Below, in pieces: positions 12,801 to 22,999 of a stretch of DNA of 60,000 nucleotides. The notes under the pieces are model-generated. The model made no database searches. It saw only the letters and a program-made list of their open reading frames with translations, and was not told the DNA's origin. A program made the translations under genes and the position numbers. The DNA lies in contig NC_088324.1 in NCBI RefSeq assembly GCF_910592395.1, forward strand, positions 932,001 through 992,000, given 5' to 3'. Origin of the DNA: Lineus longissimus. Lineage: Eukaryota > Nemertea > Pilidiophora > Heteronemertea > Lineidae. Positions within the stretch are counted from its first letter, which is position 1, and each line of letters begins with the position of its first letter.

Positions 12801-13315
12801 AAAGCCGGTTAGCAGTCAGATACAAGTAGGCAAATACAAGTGCTTGCAAATACAAGTACCTGCACTGTCATGTCAGAATGATCCACTGTCAAGATTTGCT
12901 GTTACCGACTGGCCGACTTTCTAATGTGGTATATTAGTAGAAGAACGACAGGTGACTCACCGGTGGCGAGGTGAAGCCGCCGCCGATGGAATCATTATGA
13001 TTATACCTTTACTCTTTGGATAATGTCTCTACTCTCTTGTATTGCATTTTCAAGTGTTCTTCTCTTCCGTGAGACGTTCACCTGGTCCCCCTGTCCCAAC
13101 ACTGTATCTTTGCGCAGCCAGGCAAAAGCCCCAACACAACCACACAGCACAAGAGGTGCAGAAATGTACACCAGTGAATTCCACTTCCAGGATCGGAACT
13201 TTTGACCTCCATTATTTTCACAATAGGCCCTTGTTGGGAAGATTTTGGCACACTGAACTCTTGACAATAATAGAACCTTTGATGCAGATCGTAATGATAT
13301 AAAATTCCAGTGCAT
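3271..13315 (-). CDS. LACTB: Serine beta-lactamase-like protein LACTB, mitochondrial (5 exons)
   Basis: Exons in coding order are 13315-13007, 9165-8908, 8101-7867, 4570-4405 and 3874-3271. Together they give 1572 nt, or 523 residues, close to the usual LACTB length. All phases join cleanly. The N-terminus has an Arg/Ser/Leu-rich mitochondrial-type presequence followed by a hydrophobic segment (about residues 47-66). The penicillin-binding/class C beta-lactamase-like fold carries the catalytic motif S148-I-S-K151 (RIASISK), then a Y-S-T motif in EFLYST, then the HTGG box (SHTGGAVGAS) in exon 5. In other animals LACTB is an intermembrane-space peptidase that forms filaments and influences lipid metabolism; that role is taken from the family. 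Intron 4 uses a GC-AG pair (donor gcaagt), and the others are GT-AG. The ATG at 13315 is the only start before the presequence. A bacterial origin is excluded by the introns. Confidence 0.95.
4405..4570 (-). CDS. LACTB: LACTB exon 4 (Y-S-T motif)
   Basis: The acceptor is tttccag. The exon encodes GTEFLYSTHAWTLV and ends GRSR, with the final Arg codon split across the intron. The donor is gcaagt, a GC donor: skipping it would add an out-of-family tail, whereas joining to 3874 restores SRFYERNN as the family requires. Confidence 0.9.
4920..5335. repeat. Two diverged copies of a dispersed repeat in LACTB intron 3-4
   Basis: Around 4926-5110 and 5200-5335 the same order of phrases recurs: 'acgcccctggtagccaaa', 'ggcaatttggcac', 'tgtacaaagtttggggtc', 'tagctaaagcgg'. 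A third relative lies at 14115-14225. The length, A/T balance and decay suggest an old dispersed repeat rather than anything functional. Confidence 0.5.
5374..6310. repeat. Minisatellite, 65-bp unit, about 14 copies
   Basis: The unit runs from 'ccaaaacacactgtacagtc' through 'tcatattgatatcaacacc' to 'catcatacaatatctccctg'. Copies differ by a few substitutions (ctcgctc against ctcactc) and small deletions, as at 5898 and 6048. It lies within the LACTB intron between exons 3 and 4. Frames through it are open by periodicity only. Confidence 0.95.
6665..7828. repeat. Minisatellite, 48-bp unit (46-bp variants), about 24 copies
   Basis: The unit is built on 'gaggagcaaagacacatcat' plus 'catgctacctcagttcaaag' plus 'ctaggagt'. 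Variants include cagtac for cagttc, gccacc for gctacc, and a 2-bp loss in gagcagacaca. Mixed variants form runs, which suggests local expansion. It ends about 40 nt from the LACTB exon 3 donor. 48 is divisible by three, so long false ORFs arise. Confidence 0.95.
7867..8101 (-). CDS. LACTB: LACTB exon 3 (Lys/Glu-rich insert)
   Basis: It starts at GTT ACC after acceptor atcag and ends in phase 1 at CCAG before gtgaga. It encodes TTRHLLSHVSGIRHYE and then a charged Lys/Glu-rich linker, which is typical of animal LACTB and absent from bacterial class C enzymes. A 48-bp minisatellite begins only about 40 nt past the donor. Confidence 0.92.
8246..8285 (+). repeat. tRNA-like fragment, possible SINE head
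   Basis: The segment 'gatggcctagtggtcaacct' followed by 'cttgactaccgggcc' resembles the A-box, D arm and anticodon arm of a tRNA. No acceptor stem or B-box follows at the right spacing, so it is at most a SINE remnant in a LACTB intron. Confidence 0.25.
8908..9165 (-). CDS. LACTB: LACTB exon 2 (catalytic SxxK)
   Basis: The acceptor is tttcag and the donor gtaacc, both in phase 0, giving 86 codons. It starts DEVGAPGIVVGVCVDG and contains RIASISK, with the nucleophile Ser148 and general base Lys151, followed by the conserved PVQEYVKEFPEK segment. Confidence 0.95.
9774..10965. repeat. Minisatellite with 59-bp and 64-bp subfamilies
   Basis: From 9774 to about 10200 the period is about 59 bp ('gacaccatgtgactcaaaac', 'cttcagtctgagacacc', 'ctacctccgatctga'). 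From about 10320 the period is exactly 64 bp (starts at 10351, 10415 and 10479) with 'gtgatccaatacttccgatc' and 'cacctctgctctggtgtgag'. Both share the core 'ccgatctgagacacc', so one probably derived from the other. The array lies in LACTB intron 1. Confidence 0.93.
12555..12704. mobile_element. Foldback MITE-like element
   Basis: The ends are inverted copies: 'agattcatgcacttgattgg' at 12555 and its near-complement ending 'catcaagtacatgaatct' at 12704. The arms run on through gaacaacgtttac / gtaaacgttgttc, and the centre is CpG-rich (cgtgacgtgatgacgg). A possible 'agttaa' duplication flanks it, slightly offset on the right. It lies in LACTB intron 1. Confidence 0.7.
13007..13315 (-). CDS. LACTB: LACTB exon 1 (presequence and membrane segment)
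   Basis: It encodes 103 codons and ends in ...SRDIIQRVK. The donor gtataa follows in phase 0. The first ~45 residues are basic and rich in Ser/Arg with no acidic residue before position 32 or so, as expected of a mitochondrial presequence. They are followed by a hydrophobic stretch around VYISAPLVLCGCVGAFAW. Confidence 0.85.
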
Positions 13316-15105
13316 TTTATTTCATAAAGTATGTTTCGATTCTAAATTTCTTGCTATTTTATCAAATCCAGAATCAGCTGATGTTATAAACGTCACCAGA
13401 TCGTGTGTTGTTTCAAAGATTGATGATGTAAACTACGTCATCGTACTTGTGGTTTGACCTGAATTTTTAGCAGTCTCCAAGCGTCGTCAACGGTGACTAC
13501 AACCGTTTAGTCTCACTCGATCTACTGTCTCTGCCACAGTTGGTTACCAAGGCGCTTTGAACAATGGGAACAATCGACGGTTATTCGAACCGCCACGGTG
13601 CATCGGGCCATTGTTTCCGGTCTTATTCGCACCGTCAGAAACACCATTACGGTGAAAGGTGCCGTATCGTGATGGTGCGAATAATACGGAGTGAATAAAT
13701 AGATCGCACCGTGGTGACATGGGTGATGGTGGGAATGGAAAGTAGGCCTAATTCATGATTGAGGTGGTGTTTGTTTGTGACGAGTGTTGGAAGTGCCTTT
13801 ACTCCTGGCTCCGGGTGTTAGCCTGGTACCACTGGCCACCGTCAGACGACGCTGTTGTGTTTGACCTTGACTTTTGTATTGACGGGACGGACGGAGGCCA
13901 GGTTCCAGCCACCATCTATAAATAGATAATGACGTCATTGCGGGGAAGCCTGTCAACAAATCCGAAAGCGAGGTAAGTGCGAACAGGTGTGTATTAACAT
14001 TCACCCTCACTAAAGCAAGTTTGGATTTCAATGAGAAACGGCTTGTAAAGGCCATACAGGAAACGATTCGTATCAACAAAACTACGGGCCGTATCGTCTG
14101 TTTCATGCTTTTTTTGCATTACGCCCCCTGGTGCCAAACAAAGAATAATTTTGAAACGAAATTTGGTGTGAATTTGTAAACAAAGTTTTAAGTCCAGACC
14201 TCAAGCGGTTACGGGTACACACTACATTTATTATCAAATTGCTAATGCATCAAAAAGTTGAATTGGTCAAGTTTAGCGCCCCATAGATTTTTCCCAGACG
14301 TGCCGATGAAAGTCAATTTCCGGCAGATAATACAGCCCGGGGTCAGATCTTCAAACCATAGAAATTTTGTTGTGGGCTGACCGTGATAATTACCAGGCTG
14401 GGGGTCTGAAGTTTTGGGGGTCATTTTAATTTTCATTTTAATTTTCATTTCATTTGTGACCGGTGAATCGACTTTTCAGCCAACGAGGGGTTAATTTGGC
14501 CATTGGGACCACAAAACTTAGGCTCCTAAACTGAAACGTCGTCATCGTCTTCTAATGGAAAGGAAATTCATGATTTTGAGTTTTAAAAACACGTATTCAT
14601 AATGGAAAACACATCCATACTGGTGACTGACACCATGTATCGAACTTGACGTACCGGGGTAAAACATAATGGTCGCTCCCCCATTTCGCTCGTTTCGTTT
14701 CTTTTCGTTGCGCAAAGTCCATTAAGCCATTTCCTGCTGATGATGACGTCCAGGACATTGTGGTGGCATGTATGTACGACACAGCGGGTTCCATTGGTAA
14801 TGTTTGGTGGTTCGAGTGATCTGAGGATGATTACTGGACAGCCTTTTCAAGAATGAGGCGGTGTGGTGGTAAGCCTGGGATGTGCAATGTGTTGAGGAAT
14901 TCGACTGGGAAGTGGATTGCTTCTTCTGGGGTGAGAGTGGTGTCATATGAGTGGTAGAAGTGTTGTGTACCCATTTCACAATCCCAAGAGAACCATGTAC
15001 AGTGTCCTCGCGGCCCCTTCGGAGAAATTCCCGGCAGCGACGGATTTCAACAGCCTGACGAAAACGGGGAATCCCAATTTCACATTCCCCGGTACCACTG
15101 ACGGG
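13316..15105. other. Region upstream of LACTB, no gene recognised
   Basis: The first few hundred bases upstream of the LACTB ATG are moderately CpG-rich and contain 'ctacgtcatcgtacttg', so they may hold the promoter, but I cannot place it. From 13560 to 13740 'accgccacggtgc' and 'gcaccgtggtg' form a loose inverted pair. A dispersed repeat related to the one at 4920 sits at 14115-14225. ORFs here show no family signature. Confidence 0.4.
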
Positions 15106-17100
15106 CAGCGAATTTTTTTTCTGCAGGATACTTCTGCCATAGTGTACATCTGACAGCCAATCAGAATTCAAGGCAAGCACGTGTCTTTGTTGACATCATC
15201 TTTCCACATGGCGCAATAATGTCAACAATGCCACGTGTTCTGATAATCTTGGAAAGAACAAGTTAGCAAATGGTTAGAGGAGTATAATATGTAAAGTCAA
15301 GAACTTAGTGAGCCCCCCTTTAGGTCGGGGGAGCTCCCCCGAACCCCCCTACGAGCATATGTTAAGTGCAAGCTCTAACAACTACAGTTGTTACAATGGG
15401 GGGACACCCCCCAAACCCCCCTCCGTCGACATAGGTTTTTACCAGTGCGTTGGGGGTGAACAGTCAACTAGCCCTTCTGTGTCATACTGCTGGGGGGGGG
15501 GGGGGTGCGATGGGACCATCCATATAGTTCCTTCCGACACATTTTTGTTTTGGTAATGTAATACATTGTGATTGACCTTATTCACGGGAATCGGGCGTTT
15601 CCAGTGATATACGACACAAATGGGTTGTCCTCATGCATTCACTTTCGAAACGCATTTTAAAATAGATGTTACGTCCTGTTAATGGGGCACGTCATCATCG
15701 CGTACATTTGGGAAAAACTCCCTAACGAGACCGGAGCAGACGGCTGAAAGTAGTTTAATTATTGGCCGCTAGGGTACAGAATGTACGTCGCTCACCCGAA
15801 TTTTTCACGCAACTATAGCTAAATAGAGCTAGTTCTAGTTTGTGATTCAATTTGATACTTCAGATTTGGGCAGTAGACCAATATAACTTAGTCGTCAGTG
15901 TGGTTTTAAGCTGGAAAAACGTATTTGTTTTTCTTAAAGTGCCTTTTTTGGACGGGTGTGTGCGATTGTTTTGTTTTTATGTCACGTGACCTCGATCATG
16001 TCGCCACAAAATTGAAATAAACCACCCTTTTCTGTCATTATTTAGGACGGATATTTCTCTGATAAAAATATTAATATAATTGGCCAATTTCTTAGGCATA
16101 TGATGTAGCGAATTCCCATGAAGATTTAAATTAATTTCAACCAATGGGATAGCAACCACCACCGGAAGATCGCGGAGAAATCGGTAAACTCAACGGAGTT
16201 AATTCAGAAAAATACCAAAAAAAATTGTTTGTTGGATATACAATATAGTTACTCTCTTTATTTCACTTCATTTACATTATATACTCCCGCACACACGTGT
16301 ATCTTAAGAGCCCCTCCTAAGAGGGGGGCTTATTAGCTAAAATATATTTATTTGCAGTATCTTAACATGTACATGTATTTTCATTGTCGAGTGGACTGTA
16401 TTTATTGGACTTGTCTGTTAAAGGCGCACTGTGCTCGGCAAAATAGCCGAGGTTGAATGTTTATCTGTCAACCGTGTAACTAGTTCTGCTGTATATGCAT
16501 AGGTGGCGCCACCATTCAATTTATTTTGTTTGCTTGTCAAAATGTGTTTTATACAATGGCCCTTCAACAATGTTCAAACTACCAAAAAAAAGGGCCTGAT
16601 ACCTTCAACAGCAGACATCGGATACACTGTCCCTTTAATAATTATCAACATTGGCAACACTGTCAGTGTCACTGCCCCTTAAAATTTCACAAATCGCGAG
16701 ACATCGGATACACTGTCCCTTTAATAATTATCAACATTGGCAACACTGTCAGTGTCACTGCCCCTCAAAATTTCACAAATCAATGCATGCACTGCAATGT
16801 AGCGATCAGATCAGCTGATGCCTCTTTTGTACGCATAATATCATCAATTTTACAATGAATCTGTGCAATTCATTCCTAAACACTACGACACAAACCTTGA
16901 GTTGAGCATAATTGGGGTCAGACAATGAACTATTGTCACATTCACAGTTGAAGTGGCACTCAGCATGCGACTCGGTATCGTCCATTGTATTTGCATTATC
17001 ATGCATAAATAAACAGTGTGACGTCAAAGATCGCGCCAATTGTGATTGGCTGTCAGATGTACACTGTGGCAGAAGTATCCTGCAGAAAAAAAATTCGCTG
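15106..17100. mobile_element. Non-autonomous DNA transposon, ~60-bp TIRs, 5-bp TSD acggg
   Basis: The left end starts cagcgaattttttttctgca and continues through 'cttctgccatagtgtacatc' to 'tgacagccaatcag'. The right end is the inverted copy, from 'ctgtcagatgtacactgtgg' to 'aattcgctg' at 17100. The five bases acggg lie directly outside both ends (15101-15105 and 17101-17105). The 2.0-kb interior has no transposase-like frame. It contains a G/C-rich repeat at 15300-15500 and an 88-bp tandem duplication near 16614-16790. A shorter relative lies at 20956-21618. Confidence 0.75.
16611..16785. repeat. 88-bp tandem duplication inside the 2-kb transposon
   Basis: The segment 'gacatcggatacactgtccc' through 'atcaacattggcaacactgt' to 'aaaatttcacaaatc' occurs twice in a row with only one or two differences. 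I see no function. Confidence 0.8.
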
Positions 17101-18156
17101 ACGGGCAGAGACCTGTATTCATCCACGACCGGAAGTCACATAGAGCTTATCAAAATGTCAAGTTGCGGTAAATACATGGCTGGGATGGACCAAAGTGGAA
17201 TTAATTCTCAATCTGTGGTTGATTCTTAATCTACAGAGTCAGGCCATCACAGAAATATGCTTTTTGATAATATATTTAAGAAAATGTGGTCTCACTGGTC
17301 AGTTTAGAACTTGTACTTTGACAGGGCCATATCAATGCGCCAGTGACGTTTTGATGGACATGGTGTACGGAAATCTTTTTTTCTCAGGCAATCGGTATTG
17401 GAATTTTTAAAAACTTTATTATGCTATTGGGTTCTTCTTGACACATATAAAATTTTGTGCAGATTGATTGGTCCAATGAGTACTTTTTTTACCAAAACCT
17501 ATGCACAACAATGTACACGTAATGTACACATGTTTTAATAGAGGACTCTGGCCTGACGGTCACGCACCTGTATTAAACCAATCAGCACGCGGTTGTACCC
17601 GAAAATAGTTCAGTTTGAGATCAATGCGTGGTCTCATCATACCAGTTGAATGGTATTTTCCATTTAAGATATAATTTTTCTAAAATTGAGAATAAGGTGT
17701 GTTTAAAGTGAAGAAAGTGATGAAGTTTCAGTCCAATTTGCTTACTTATGTGGTTTTGAGGCTCCATTTAACCCGTCGTGGTGAAAAAGCTGACTCGTTG
17801 GTTAAAAGCCATCAAAATTCCCCCCCCATGTTCAGACCCCCAAACCCTGAAATTATCATGCAAAACGTGTTTTTCGTTGTGTAACACACAACGAAAATTT
17901 CATGGTTTGACAGGCTAGGATAGGTCTATTTGGCTTTGAAAGCGTTCCTCTCAGATTACATCTTGGAAAAAGTTATGAGCATGTAGAAAGTACTGTTTCA
18001 AAGGGAAAACGGCTGAAAACTTTATTACAGGTACGTGGCTTGACGAAATGCAATGTATTGATGTATACATCTTGACTCGGATTTCCCCGTCAAATTCGTT
18101 TTCCCAGCAATTCCAAGTTAACCTATTATCAAAACAACATTCCACATAATATGTAA

Positions 18157-18252
18157 AGAGGAAGCTCTAGTGAACTCACACAACTGTATGTCCTAGCAGA
18201 CGATAGAGCAAGCTCTAGTAAACTCACACAACTGTATGTCCTAGCAGACGAT
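18157..18252. repeat. 46-bp tandem duplication
   Basis: 'aagctctagtgaactcacac' plus 'aactgtatgtcctagcagac' occurs twice in succession with a single G/A difference. It is probably a replication slip. Confidence 0.75.
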
Positions 18253-18798
18253 TTTTAAATACATGATGTCCAACACCCGCACTTCAGTGGCGCCGGTGTG
18301 AATAAATCTACTTGTGTGAATGGTCAATGGCTCATGATGGCCAGCTGATAGCGGTGGGAAAAACACACGATTTGACCAGACATAACTCTCAGCTAGACAG
18401 ACGGAGCAGCATAAGCTATCAATTCATCTGAGCGCACCCAACGTACGCGAAAACGGACCACTTTCAATCGCTCGGTGCGCAAACTTGAACTTGAATTAAA
18501 AAAAAATTGCCATGTGTGAATACCACTGGCTATAAATTTCAACAATCATGTAGACTCGTTTAAAAATACCACAAAAGCCAAGTTTCCGCGAAGTTATGTC
18601 ACTTGTTGTCCGACTCCTGTTCATCCGACCGTGACCTCAGTATTTGACCAATCTGCTTTGTATCGTGAGCATTTTCGTGTATGGGTCAATGAATTTGATT
18701 GAAAATCACAATTTGAATAGAAGAGTGGTTTGGTAAGCTCTCTGACGTAAAGTACTCAATACGATGCGTTGAATTTGGCTGTGCTCCTGGTATGACAG

Positions 18799-18863
18799 AC
18801 CGGTTTTGGGAACATCAGCGTTCAGTTGTGTCGACGCCAAGTCGAAGCACTGGTTCAACATTG
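18799..18863 (+). other. Candidate short exon A (weak)
   Basis: A 65-nt stretch lies between an acceptor-like 'tatgacag' and a strong donor 'gtgagttc'. In the frame ending TTG it reads ...STPSRSTGSTL without stops. It pairs with the next candidate in phase. I recognise no family, and such short signals occur by chance. Confidence 0.22.
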
Positions 18864-18968
18864 GTGAGTTCAGCCTGATTTCTTCACAACTTTTCTCCCC
18901 AAATTTTGCGACTATTGTCTGATACAATGTACAATCTTATCTTATCTTTTCATTTTCATTTCTTGCAG

Positions 18969-19049
18969 ACGCCAGACACGTTGTCCTGTCCAGCACACCC
19001 AATGCTGCCCAACCGGTTTATCACAAGATACGACGTGAACACCACAATG
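18969..19049 (+). other. Candidate short exon B (weak)
   Basis: 81 nt lie between 'tttcttgcag' and 'gtgagtta', open in the frame TPDTLSCPAHPMLPNRF. It would join candidate exon A in phase 0. No family is recognised, and a non-coding transcript or chance is equally possible. Confidence 0.25.
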
Positions 19050-19121
19050 GTGAGTTATTTTACTCTATCGAAACTTCCTTGATCGCACATACATGTATTC
19101 TTTTGAAACGTCTCATCTCTG

Positions 19122-19330
19122 CAGCAGTGGCGGATCCAGAAATTTGGGAAAGAAGCGGGGGGCCGGGGGGGGGGGGGGTGGGGGGGGGGGGGGGCGCTGC
19201 CCCACCAATGAGAACTCATGATAGAGCCGCAGGTGCAATCCTGAAAATGAGGGGAGGGTTCTTGAGGAGAGGTGCCCTAAAATATCAAAGAGGGATGACT
19301 CATGCGGGACCCCTAAATCCGCCACTGCTG
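19122..19330. mobile_element. MITE with CAGCAGTGGCGGAT inverted ends
   Basis: The left end is cagcagtggcggat and the right end is atccgccactgctg, a perfect 14-bp inverted pair about 209 bp apart. Ends of the CAGTGGCGGA type occur in hAT-related MITEs, but the flanking 8 bp do not match, so a target duplication is not evident. The interior holds a long G run (about 19152-19193). Confidence 0.55.
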
Positions 19331-19655
19331 TTCTGAATATTTCCACACTCGGTTCAGCTGACCTTAGAAAGGGGGACACTGTTAGCCCATACCCTATCTA
19401 TGGTACTATATCGTTCTGGCAGCAAGAAAATGAGACGATCGGTCACATGTCTGCCATGTTTTAAGACGTCACGCGCCACGTGTTTGGCGCAATGTGTCAC
19501 GTGCTCATAACACATTCTATCTCTGAACCAATCAGCCCTTGATAATGTGACATGTGATATGTATGATGAGGACCTTGACCGGATCAGAAAGATAATTCAA
19601 TCGAAGTAGTTCAGAGACATTTACATGAAGACATGGCAGAAATGACCAATCGTCT

Positions 19656-19907
19656 CGGTGATCACTAAATCCTAAAGGCTAGAGGAAGGTAATTATAATA
19701 TGATCTCCACCGCCCGACCCGATGACGTCATTACCGGAATTCCGGGTGGCAACTTCTAGATCATCGATTACTTAACTGAAGTTGCCGCCATTGTGATGTA
19801 AATACTTGGGGTATTTCCCACCCTGAATTCCGGTAATGACGTCATCGGGTCGGGCGGTGGAGATCATATTATAATAACCTCCCTCTAGCCTTTAGGATTT
19901 ATTGATC
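19656..19907. mobile_element. Long-arm foldback element with ~11-bp flanking duplication
   Basis: Two arms of about 85-90 bp are inverted copies. They share gatcactaaatcctaaagg at the outer end, then 'atgatctccaccgcccgacc' and 'cgatgacgtcattaccgg'. The loop between the arms is about 70 bp. The sequence accaatcgtct occurs at 19645-19655 and again at 19908-19918, immediately outside, with four extra bases (cggt) on the left. A duplication of 9-11 bp with long arms would fit Mutator-like elements; that class is inferred. Confidence 0.7.
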
Positions 19908-20435
19908 ACCAATCGTCTAATTTCACCTCTGTGCTGCCAACTGTGCGACGATCGAGGATCAGTCGGAGATCAGCATCCCAGAGCTTTGATAAACCTGCCA
20001 GTTGTTCCCAGGCTTGTGTTATGAAATGACCATGGTTTAGTGATAGGCCTACCCCCACTTGTATTCAGTGGTATTAAATGGACAACTGTGGCATGAGATA
20101 TGGTGGTTTTTCCTACAAAAATGGCTTCCAGTAGAACCGTGACTTCTCAGTCCAAACAGGAAAATTGAAATACATCATTGAACTGCAATAAACAGTGCAC
20201 AAAAACTGGGTGTAACCTTAGGCCTGCCTGAATTTCACAGGTCATGTCCAAAACTGCCTCGCACACTGGCGAAAATCGTCATTTGAGATAAGTGGCGGCG
20301 CATGGTGACAAGCAGAGGTATTATCCTCCTGGCCAGGGAAATCCCACACCCAGGTTGTCCCTTTAAAGCGGACATGCATGCATAAAAACCCTAACGGCCA
20401 AATTAGAAAAGACGGAAAGGATGAAGTGGCGAGGG

Positions 20436-20458
20436 TTCCGAGTTCGAACCCGCTCGAG
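20436..20458 (+). repeat. tRNA B-box-like fragment
   Basis: 'ccgagttcgaacccgctcg' resembles a tRNA T arm. The surrounding sequence does not fold as a tRNA and no convincing A-box lies upstream, so this may be a SINE trace. Confidence 0.2.
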
Positions 20459-20955
20459 GAATAATTTTTTGTTTTTTTCTTTCTCTGTGACCTGTCTCGT
20501 CAATGAACTTGTGTTTCTGCCGTCAAGTGAGACCTGTCGCTGGGTGTCTATCATGTTTCAAGTGCAGTTTGTCTTTTGGTGGTCGGGCGTTTGTGTTTTC
20601 TTTCTTTGTCGTTTGTGTTTTTATGCATGCATGTCAGCTTTAAGTATGTTTTCGCGTGGTCACGAAGATGATAAATGTGAATAATGACACCAATGCATTG
20701 GCCCTGCGGTCACGTGGTGGCTTTCAAAGATATCCTTGTGCCGTCGGTAGGAAGCTGCTGAAAGCCGCAGCAAACCAGCAGCAAACAAAAGACTTAGGCT
20801 ACTTAAAATCTCTTTCGGGAGCAGTAATTATCTCGTCACCATTGAGTTTTACCTATAGCTCCTTATACAAGTATAAAGATGGTGTGCGAAGATAAATTTC
20901 GGCCATTTTGTTACCATTTTGCTATCTAACTGTATGCGCCTGTTTAATCGCCCGC

Positions 20956-21618
20956 CCGCGATTTTTTTCCCTGAACCTTTCGGGCAGTACAGTGTACATT
21001 TGTACACAGGTTCTCAGCCAATCAGAATCCGATAAATCTGTGTCGTCATCGGGGTGTCATCATGAAACTTGGAAGTAAGCTTGTATTGTTTTGTGCTTGT
21101 TAATCAAATTTAAAGCATACAGTATCAAAAAATACTGGAGGAAGACCATACACACGAGGCAGTATCGAAAGACAAGTCTCATTGCAGAGAAACATATTCC
21201 TACTGGAGGAAGACTATTCACATGAGACAAGTCTCATTGTATATTCATGCTCAATATGATATCTGAAGGACTATCCCTTGTGTCTTGGAGATGGGCTATT
21301 GTTATTGTCCTTTCTGTAGGTATATTGCAGGCAGCAGAAATAACTAAAATATCTAAAATCTAAATAACAAGGGACAAGAAACGCGTTATGAAAATAAAAT
21401 ATAAAGAGTAAAAAAGAAAAAGAAAAATGTTGTCCACAACCGGATTCGAACTCACGACCTTTGGATCGAACATCGTATTCTGCCATTTCTGACGAGCGCT
21501 CTTCCGACTGCTCTAAAATTTCTAAGACTTCTGACGTCATGTATTTGTCGAAATCTGATGCTGAAAGTCCCAATGTACACTATAGTGCCCAAAAGGTTCA
21601 GGAAAAAAAAATTCGCTA
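20956..21618. mobile_element. Second member of the 5-bp-TSD transposon family
   Basis: The left end (ccgcgatttttttccctgaa, then 'gggcagtacagtgtacat') and the right end ('aatgtacactatagtgccc', 'ggttcaggaaaaaaaaattc', 'gcta') are inverted copies. They match the ends of the element at 15106-17100, with the shared pattern gcgaattttttt ... tagtgtacat ... agccaatcaga. The five bases cccgc flank both sides (20951-20955 and 21619-21623). The 663-bp interior holds a tRNA-like segment but no transposase. Confidence 0.65.
21442..21515 (-). repeat. tRNA-derived segment (A-box and B-box)
   Basis: On the minus strand tagagcagtcggaagagcgc matches the pol III A-box region and gagttcgaatcc matches a B-box about 50 nt further on. 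The T stem does not pair and no acceptor stem is found, so it is a tRNA-derived SINE or relic, not a working tRNA. Confidence 0.45.
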
Positions 21619-21623
21619 CCCGC

Positions 21624-22778
21624 CCTTTTCAGATAGACAGTTAGCCCATCTATCACTTCGATCTATCTACCGTAGCTGTCATGGCCAATACTTTTTCTTT
21701 CAGAAGCCCCGACGTCCTCTGAAATTTCAAGAAATGGTTGGGTTTGGTCAAGGGACTGGTATTGGATCTGATATATTATCATTATTGTCACACCTTTTCG
21801 CTAAATATGAGGTCTTGAAAATGCTTGGTATTGCTCCTTGTGAGGTGTTACCCAACGTTAATGACGCCTGTCTGTATAAGTGGTACATACTTGACACCTA
21901 TGGCGAAGGATGAGCCAGTTATTTTCGAGTTTGTACTTTGGGTGCATCTCGTTCCTCGGGTTGCATTGCGCCCGCGACCCCATAGGAGTTCCTGGTCTTG
22001 TCTCTTCGCCCCCAACCCCGATAAACTCTATGTACCGTGAACGAATGCTCATCAGGTCGACAGTTATTTGACGACGTAAATCCATCCATATTAACTGGCG
22101 CTGCGGCTGCGCTCAATAGACTCCGTTGGGGAGTCTGAGCCTGATAGGGTGTACCAGTCCAGCCGGTTATGTACGGTTGGTATGCTCTATGATATGGATC
22201 TCCAGCCACCTGTCAGCTAGGGGCAGACCCCAGTGTCTCAACCCTGGGTCTCAGAGGCGGTAACTTCTAGTCAGGCAGCGCGCTATGTCTGGTTAGGCGA
22301 CATGGGTTACCAGGGCATCCACAGCCAAAATGGTTTGCACATGAAGGTCATCGCGACCGACTTGTGAGGGGGAAGAAGTGATGTCCATGGCGGTTTCAAA
22401 TTGATCTGACGACCCCCGCGTCTTCTGGACAGGGAGGGGTTCATGTGGCCAAATCCTGTCAGCTAAATCCTATCGTTAGCATCGTTCGCGGTTCATGGAA
22501 ACCAAGGGCATGGAACCCTTTTTTGTCTTGGTTTAATTTCTCTGAGGATTTCAATGATGATATATATATTTAGATCCACAGGTATAGTCGGTACATGTGG
22601 CGACTCGCCACATGAACATTTTAAAAGTTTTTTTCGAGCATTGTTAAAAGTTATGAGAATAAATTTCTTCTTTGGACGTGTTTTTTTTACCAGAATGACA
22701 ATCAAAAAGTTTGTCACTGGAGAATTTCCCCATCCCCCACCCCAGCCCTAGAATAATATACAGACTAAATAGTATCTT
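21624..22778. other. Non-coding stretch, possible retroelement 5' region
   Basis: Between about 21990 and 22500 the sequence is G/C-rich and low in stops ('gactccgttggggagtctga', 'cccagtgtctcaaccctggg'). It looks like the leader of a retroelement or an old dispersed repeat, but no protein motif supports that. I see nothing else here. Confidence 0.3.
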
Positions 22779-22999
22779 TGGACTGTGCTGGTAATATAGG
22801 TCAGTCACGAAAAATAAAATATATATTGGACTGTACTGGTAATATAGGTCAGTCACGAAAAATGAAATATATATTGGACTGTACTGGTAATATAGGTCGG
22901 TCACGAAGAATAGAATGATATTGGACTGTACTGGTAATAGAGGTCGGTCACGAAAAATGAAATATATATTGGACTGTACTGGTAATATAGGTCAGTCAC
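22779..22999. repeat. Tandem repeat, ~48-50-bp unit, 5 copies
   Basis: The unit 'ttggactgtactggtaata' plus 'taggtcagtcacgaaaaatg' plus 'aaatatata' is repeated five times, with variants such as gtcggtc and a shortened third linker. Confidence 0.85.

Noticed and set aside
19079-19379. Pro- or Gly-rich proteins on both strands
   Set aside because: They are translations of a long G/C homopolymer tract inside a MITE.
21442-21515. Functional tRNA gene
   Set aside because: A and B boxes are present but the T stem and acceptor stem do not pair.
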